Position numbers and translations under genes: made by a program
Source: Ariolimax columbianus
Taxonomy: Eukaryota; Mollusca; Gastropoda; Stylommatophora; Arionidae
Reading direction: 5' to 3'
Length of the DNA: 64,000 nucleotides
NCBI GenBank assembly: GCA_036924085.1
Contig: JAVGWX010000005.1
Coordinates: 95,718,730 to 95,782,729 of the forward strand
Shown: one piece after another, positions 54,862 to 64,000 of the stretch
How positions within the stretch are numbered: position 1 is the stretch's first letter
How the letters are laid out: each line of letters opens with the position of its first letter
The notes under the pieces: model-generated
What the model was told of the DNA's origin: nothing
Database searches by the model: none
The model's input: the letters and a program-made list of their open reading frames with translations, nothing else

Positions 54862-55170
54862 GCTGAACCGAAGAGAGCAGGTCGTTGTCTTCAGACTTCG
54901 CACTGGCCACAATAGGCTGAGGTACCATCTATTCAACAAATTGAAGATAGGTGGTACCGACGAATGCCCGTGCGGTACTGGTAAAATGACCGTGGAACAT
55001 CTGCTGCAGAACTGCCCGACATACGAGGATCAGAGAGAGCAGATGTGGCCATCACCAGTGGAACTGCAAGACAAGCTCTATGGCAGTGGGGACAGCCTCA
55101 GGATGACCGCCGCTTTTTTCGAAAAAATAATGGTTACTGTCTGACTGCGTACGAAGAAGAAGAAGAAGAA
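54862..55170 (+). mobile_element. I-like LINE 3' tail inside the 37-bp array (unit 2)
   Basis: Same insertion as 46771-47079, flanked by GAAAGAGCAGGTACA at 54847-54861 and 55171-55185. Confidence 0.9.
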
Positions 55171-55905
55171 GAAAGAGCAGGTACATTTTAAACTGGTTAG
55201 ACCATTCGAAACAGTGAGTACAGTTTAAGCTGGTTAAACCATTCGTAACAGCGAGTACAGTTTAAGCTGGTTAAACCATTCGAAACAGTCAGTACATTTT
55301 AAGCTGGTTCACCCATTCGAAACAGCGAGTACAGTTCATGCACAGACCCCATAAACGTGATGTAATATTGTCCATGTCTCCGTGGACATCTTCCCAAAAT
55401 GAAGCAAGCCTTGATGTTGATTCGTTGCTCATGAAATTCAGAAATTTCCAGAATAACAAGACACAATCTACGCCCTCGCAAACAATCATCTACAGGACAA
55501 TAAACAACCACAACAGAAAAATGTGGGGAGCATTAAGTTACTTAAGTTAGTCACCACAAAGCAGTGCCACTGACCGGAAGTTGCTATGATATCTATTTGG
55601 CGCGCAAATTGCAAAAGTTGTGTAACTTGTGGAAAAGATCTCATATGGCACCTACAGTCAAGATACGTTAGTTTGTTGAGTAAGTTATCAATGTAAACCT
55701 CAACTTATGTTTTAAAATTGTTTTCTATGTGCAACATTAATATTCATTCTGAATAGTAAAGCCTCTAGACTTTATAGCACAGATCAGATGACAGAATATA
55801 TAAGCGAATAACTGCGCACTAACATACTGGACTACTTTGTCTCTGGCCGACCACAACTGCCAGTTAAGTTTTAGAAAGAAATCGTTTTTTTTTTAAATTT
55901 TAAAT

Positions 55906-56401
55906 AATCATCATTCCTCGTAGAACCTCTTCAAACATTCGGCCTTGAAGTTAAGAGGTACTTGAATTAACTTCTTTTTCTTGTCTGTACTTTGAAAAAC
56001 GTGTTATAATCTAATTGATCCGTTCTCTGGATTATTTTACAAACCTGTATCGAATCCATTCGAATTCTTATCTATTCTAGTTATTGTAGGCCGCTTTCCT
56101 GGGTCTTAACTCATAACTATAATTCAGGAATCTAATTATCAGTGTTGTCCTTTCCATCATCTTAATATCTCCTTATCGGTAAGAACTCCACACCTGTACA
56201 CATTTCTCCAACCTAGGGCTAACTGATGCTTTATATAGTTTGGCTATCACTTCCTTGGTCATTTGTTTAATATTTCTGTTTATCCTACCTAACATTGTAT
56301 TTGCCTTTTTCACTGCTACCTGGACCTACTCACTCACCTTACCTGAATGCTCTATTACAACCTCTAGGTTCCTTTCCTTTTCTATCTTCCCATTATTGTT
56401 C
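55906..56401 (-). mobile_element. CR1/L2-like LINE RT fragment (unit 2)
   Basis: Copy of 47815-48310 with one visible substitution (GCTTTATATAG for GCTGTATATAG near 56230). Confidence 0.78.
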
Positions 56402-58937
56402 AATTATGCCATGTAATTGTAGGTAAACTTGCTTCAACTACATTAGTGTAAAGTATTGATGATTCGTTTTTTCTCTCCAAGCAAAACATAAGCTCAACAC
56501 TGCGGCTGTCCTTTCGGGAAGTCTTGTCTCCGAGAATTTGCAGTGGCGGTCTAAATAGCAATGGTTATACATAGTGAGTTTGTCGGTCCAATCCCCCAAC
56601 TTATTTAGTGAGTTTTGCGACATACTTGAAAAGTTATATTGTTCCTATTATTTCAACCTCTACACCTCACGGTAGAAGAGGAGCGACTAAGTAAGTATTT
56701 CAACTCGGGTGTGTAAAATATTACTTAAGAAAATGATATTTGTAAACACTCCACTGACCACTTGTTTGAAAGCAAAGTATCACTCCTCGTGAATTCCGGA
56801 AATATACTAATAGGAGACAGTACTCGCAGTGACGGTTCAAATGTTGAATAACACAAGGTCGTCTGCTGTTTCTCCTACCCATTTCACGCGGGTCGCATTG
56901 TGACCCCCAGTGCTCACCGACCGATTTCTGCTGTGTCTATAGTCTCTCACTCAGGTCTCAGCGCCCGCACGCCCGCCTACCCTGCCACCCGCACGTGAAG
57001 GCCCTAGTGGATGTCGTGCAGTGAATCCTCGAAATAGATAATAACCTGTTGAAGTTCTATGAGATCATTGGGAAAGGGAAGAAATGAGAACAGGCAACAA
57101 AAACGGAAGAACGGTGAGAGTGAAAGAGAGTGAGAGACAGAGAATTCCATAAAGATCACATAGGGTAGACATGACTAGAATGTGTGTTTTTCCTAAAGCG
57201 TACAGGGCTCATTTCCGGGACACAGAAAGATCTAGTTTACCTAGAATTAAAAACGAGTACCTGACTATTACACAACAGTTTGGAAGGCAGTGTGTCTGTG
57301 TTGCAAGTTTGCTAAACCTAAATAAAGACTTATCTGAATGTGGTCTTTAATGTCCCATCCACATCCACATCCACATCCACATCTTTATGGAATAGAATAC
57401 CACTTCCTCTTCTCGTCCTTCCCTATGGTTGGCACTGCACACCTTGTCGGGTGTGGAATAGTCATTGTCATTACAAAGAAACTTCTCGAAGAAGATTCCA
57501 AAATATTAAAATAAAAAAGTGAATAGTTCGTGGTTTAGAAGAAAATTAAGAAGACACACTCTATCCACCCCGGAATGATCATCTACCTTCTTATCATTTA
57601 TAAAGCATACACAGAATGAGGGCACTATCCCCTTCCAATCATATTGTCAGAGGTTACTAAGGAAGGATGTACATGGAGTTGGCAAGTCATTTCTACTCAA
57701 ACTGCAAGTGGTTAGGGTAAACCATCTGCAGTGTTGAACCTATGCTCTACCAAATGGACAGGGTGGCGGGGCGGGGGGGGGGGTGGTGTGGGATTGGGGG
57801 GGGGGGGGGTGGGGAGCATTAGGAATGAAAAGAAGAAGGTGTGTATAAGTAGCTTGCAATCTATGACATTTCTCATTGTGTCTAATTCTTGAAACTTGTT
57901 TCGAACACAAATCGTTGAGTTTGGTTTCGGATTTGATAGACCATTATTTATGATATTCATGCTATTTTCTGTTGTGTTTCATTCTGTGTTGTTTTCTTCT
58001 TTGTTCTTTTCTTTTGTCATGCTTTCTTTTGTGCTTTTTTCTGTTGTGCAGTTTTCAGTTGTGCTGATTTATGTTGTGCTGTTTTTTTTGTGTTGTTTTC
58101 TTTTGTGCTGTTCTCCTTTGTGTTGTTTTTTTTTTAATTATTTTTTTTGGTGTTGTTTTCTTTTGTGTTGTTTTCTTGTGTGCTGTTTTCTTTTGTGCTG
58201 TTTTCTTTCATGTTGTTTTCTTGTTCTATTTTCTTTTGTCTTGTTTTCTTTTGTTTTGTTTTAGTGTTTTGTGTATTGTTTTCATTTGTCTTGTTTTCTG
58301 TTCTGTTTCTATAAATCTGTTTATCTATTTATCTATTTATCTACCTATGCATGCATGTCTGTCTATTTATCAATCAGTCTATATATAGAGAGAGAGCGGT
58401 ATAACTGGGCGGGCGGATTGGGCTCATTAGTCTTGATTGGCAGCTAATCTAAGAGAAAGTAAACTCTGACTCTAAATCCGGGTAGACGAAGCTCGTTAGC
58501 CTGTTCAGGCAGTTCGCCTAGGAGATCAGGAACTCTGATTTTAAATCCACACGTCCCAGGGAGTGCTGGCTAGTCTTGGGACGATGAGAGTGTCATCGGA
58601 TGTCTCGAGTAACTAGCATCTGCAGGCAACGACTCCACTGCCTTGGGAACACCTCGGGAAAGGGTACGGCTACAGGAGTAAACCCAGAAAATCAGGAGTG
58701 GTAGCACCTAAGGCGAATGGTTTCAAAATTGCGAACTCATTCCGACAGCTCTTGCAGCTGAGCTGGTGCCAAATTGTCGTGCTTTGCATTCCTTTGGATT
58801 ACACCAGCGAGGCCAAGAGGATCCTGCAGCTTTGGCAGCCAAGGGTCTCCATATTCAGTGCACAGTCTTGCGCCCTGAAAGGCTGGCTATTCACAGGGTG
58901 CCACGCGAATGGTCAGCAAAGACTGAGACGTATATGA

Positions 58938-61213
<2,276 letters not shown>

Positions 61214-61214
61214 C

Positions 61215-61249
<35 letters not shown>

Positions 61250-61994
61250 AATGATCGATAAACTGATATAAATGTATTAGTGCACATTAGCTTGACTCCC
61301 CCCTTGTTTTCAAACAGGAATATCGTTTTTCTAGTCCTTGAAATAATTTTCTGGTCTCATAGAACCTCTTTGTACAATTGTACATGGTATGTTCAAAAAG
61401 TTCAAAATAGTTTGTGAATAACGGGCTTATCTAGAACCTAGTCAGCCTTGTCTCTATCGAAATATTACTTTCATCTATTAATACGTCGCTTCTAACGCCA
61501 TTTTGACTTCTGGAAGCAGTCCAGGTGAGCATTTTGGGAGATCATGTGTAGATCTGTCTACAAAATTACCTCAATTTGTTTGTCAATGTTGTGAAATCGC
61601 CGTGTTTCCAGTTGGATTTTAGTTTTGGAAATTGTAAAAATAAGTCTTCTGTGATCAGGTCTATAGGATCAGGATGGGACTGGAATAAGAGCGGATGAGT
61701 AGAGTGTCTAGGGATCGCCATGTATTCTAGGCCAGGTCATGCGATTAGGGGTGGAGGGTAAGGCAAGGTCAGGTGAGACGGCTGGCTGCTGTCGGGTCAG
61801 GTGAAATGGTTGAATGATGTCAGGTTAGGTGAGTGTGGCTGCTGGTGTCAGGTGAGGTGAGATGGGTGGCTCATGTCAGCTCAGATGAAATGAGTGGCTG
61901 GTATCTGGTCAGATCAGATGTGTGGCTGTGGTCAGATCAGATGACTTGGATAACTGGTCAGGTGAGTTTGGTGGCTGAGGACTCAAAATTTCTG

Positions 61995-62635
61995 TTTTGC
62001 TAACTTCTTCTTCTTCTTCTTCGTACGCTGTCAGATGTCAACTTGAATTTGTTCAAAGAAAGCAGCTGTCATTCTTGGGCTGTCGACACTGCCATAGAGC
62101 TTGTCTAGTTTTGCCACTGGTGATTGCCACATGTGCTTTCTCTAGTCCTCGTATGTCGGGCAGTTTTGGAGCAAATCTTCAGCGGTCATTTTCCCTGTAC
62201 CACAGGTGCATTCGTCAGTGCCACCTATCTTCGGTTTATTGAATAGATGGTACCTCAGTCTGTTGTGGCCTGTGCGGAGTCTGAAGACCACGACCTGCTC
62301 TCTTCTGTTGAGCTGGTAGTAGGCATAATTTTTTGTGTTGCCAGTATGTTTCCCATTTGGCCATGTATCTGGCCCTACAAAACCTTTTGAACTCTTCGTA
62401 GGACACACTAGAATCTGGTTGTGGTAATCTTGCACCTTCTTTTGCCAGTCTGTCTGCCTCCTCGTTGCCTTGGATGTTACAGTGGGATGGAACCCATTAT
62501 TCTACTACTCTTGTTGGTGCGGACTGCTGGCATAGTTGACAGAGTACTGCTCTTAAATCATTAAGTTCAGTATTTTTCTGGCTTTTTAGTGCTGTAGCCA
62601 CGACCAGAGCATCTGTAAACAAGTTTTTTGCTAAC
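61995..62635 (-). mobile_element. I-like LINE 3' tail with target-site duplication (unit 3)
   Basis: Third copy of the same insertion. The coordinates include the TTTTGCTAAC duplications at 61995-62004 and 62626-62635. Confidence 0.9.
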
Positions 62636-62961
62636 AATTCTCGAACGAGCAGTGATGTGTGTGGTGGTGCATTGTCATGGTCGTGAAACTAGAAGTTTTT
62701 TCTCCGCAGCTAGAGTCTTGTTTCCAGGATATTTCTCTGCCCTAATGCCATAGCACGATCATAAGAAGTTGTTGCATTCTTCTACTGTTTCCCACTTGTT
62801 CCCATACTGTCAGACAACAATTGGAGCACCCCATTATACGAACCTGGTCAACATGAGCGCCGTCATATGGTGCTGATTGTCGACGATCTTTAAGCTGGTT
62901 AAAATATTCGAAACAGCGAGTACAGTTTAAGCTGGTTAAACCATTCGAAAGAGCAGGTACA

Positions 62962-63270
62962 GCTGAACCGAAGAGAGCAGGTCGTTGTCTTCAGACTTCG
63001 CACTGGCCACAATAGGCTGAGGTACCATCTATTCAACAAATTGAAGATAGGTGGTACCGACGAATGCCCGTGCGGTACTGGTAAAATGACCGTGGAACAT
63101 CTGCTGCAGAACTGCCCGACATACGAGGATCAGAGAGAGCAGATGTGGCCATCACCAGTGGAACTGCAAGACAAGCTCTATGGCAGTGGGGACAGCCTCA
63201 GGATGACCGCCGCTTTTTTCGAAAAAATAATGGTTACTGTCTGACTGCGTACGAAGAAGAAGAAGAAGAA
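62962..63270 (+). mobile_element. I-like LINE 3' tail inside the 37-bp array (unit 3)
   Basis: Third copy of the same insertion, flanked by GAAAGAGCAGGTACA at 62947-62961 and 63271-63285, and identical to unit 2 by eye. Confidence 0.9.
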
Positions 63271-64000
63271 GAAAGAGCAGGTACATTTTAAACTGGTTAG
63301 ACCATTCGAAACAGTGAGTACAGTTTAAGCTGGTTAAACCATTCGTAACAGCGAGTACAGTTTAAGCTGGTTAAACCATTCGAAACAGTCAGTACATTTT
63401 AAGCTGGTTCACCCATTCGAAACAGCGAGTACAGTTCATGCACAGACCCCATAAACGTGATGTAATATTGTCCATGTCTCCGTGGACATCTTCCCAAAAT
63501 GAAGCAAGCCTTGATGTTGATTCGTTGCTCATGAAATTCAGAAATTTCCAGAATAACAAGACACAATCTACGCCCTCGCAAACAATCATCTACAGGACAA
63601 TAAACAACCACAACAGAAAAATGTGGGGAGCATTAAGTTACTTAAGTTAGTCACCACAAAGCAGTGCCACTGACCGGAAGTTGCTATGATATCTATTTGG
63701 CGCGCAAATTGCAAAAGTTGTGTAACTTGTGGAAAAGATCTCATATGGCACCTACAGTCAAGATACGTTAGTTTGTTGAGTAAGTTATCAATGTAAACCT
63801 CAACTTATGTTTTAAAATTGTTTTCTATGTGCAACATTAATATTCATTCTGAATAGTAAAGCCTCTAGACTTTATAGCACAGATCAGATGACAGAATATA
63901 TAAGCGAATAACTGCGCACTAACATACTGGACTACTTTGTCTCTGGCCGACCACAACTGCCAGTTAAGTTTTAGAAAGAAATCGTTTTTTTTTTAAATTT

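Larger units (their letters stand above)
61257..64000 (+). repeat. 8.1-kb tandem unit 3 (cut by window end)
   Basis: The first 2744 bp of a third unit. Lines compared at an 8100-bp offset are identical to unit 2, including repeat lengths. The array therefore continues beyond the window and its total copy number is unknown. Confidence 0.92.

Overview
The window looks like animal nuclear DNA, most likely from a lophotrochozoan and probably a mollusc. That placement is an inference. It rests on the kinds of decayed non-LTR retrotransposon present, the tRNA-derived SINEs, the very high minisatellite and microsatellite load, AT-rich intergenic sequence, and the lack of any prokaryotic gene organisation, operon or CRISPR array. 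I see no intact protein-coding gene. The only convincing host coding sequence is one short minus-strand exon at 22680-22842, bounded by plausible splice sites, whose peptide resembles the start of the ankyrin region of TRPC-type cation channels. If that reading is right, much of the window may be intron or intergenic sequence around a TRP-channel gene.

Left part (1-26,000). CT-rich tracts and an 82-bp minisatellite are followed by a string of broken retroelements. A 5'-truncated I/Jockey-group LINE with RT and RNase H lies at about 5440-7640 on the minus strand. An RTE-like LINE lies at 10080-11940 on the plus strand. A second RTE-like LINE (12139-13660) is split by a SINE. A third RT remnant (14925-16500) is interrupted both by a minisatellite that starts in its own RT sequence and by an antisense LINE tail. 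LINE C-terminal scraps from several lineages follow (16940-19655), and then minisatellites with 34, 14 and 34-45 bp units. Middle part (26,000-45,000). There are two pairs of dispersed repeats, more LINE tails, a long near-perfect inverted repeat (35193-35292), a 74-bp array, a 15-bp satellite with a 495-bp higher-order period (39425-40915), and an 18-bp array whose units change strand (40940-42060).

Right part (45,074-64,000). This is a tandem array of a unit of about 8.1 kb: two full units and the first 2.7 kb of a third. Each full unit carries a mariner-like transposase scrap cut by a LINE tail with a clean target-site duplication, a 37-bp minisatellite cut by an oppositely oriented tail of the same LINE family (again with a duplication), a CR1/L2-like RT fragment, G-rich and T-rich simple repeats, and an RTE-like LINE embedded between (TA)n tracts. 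Units 2 and 3 match base for base wherever I compared them, while unit 1 differs at scattered sites. This points to stepwise recent amplification, or to an assembly duplication.

The sequences do not form a pathway. What links them is transposition history: autonomous LINEs of the I-like group end in (GAA)n, and a non-coding dispersed repeat carries the same tail; RTE-like LINEs end in ATGATG-type tails; and at two sites a retrotransposon coding segment has itself become the unit of a minisatellite. All retroelement reading frames seen here are broken or truncated.
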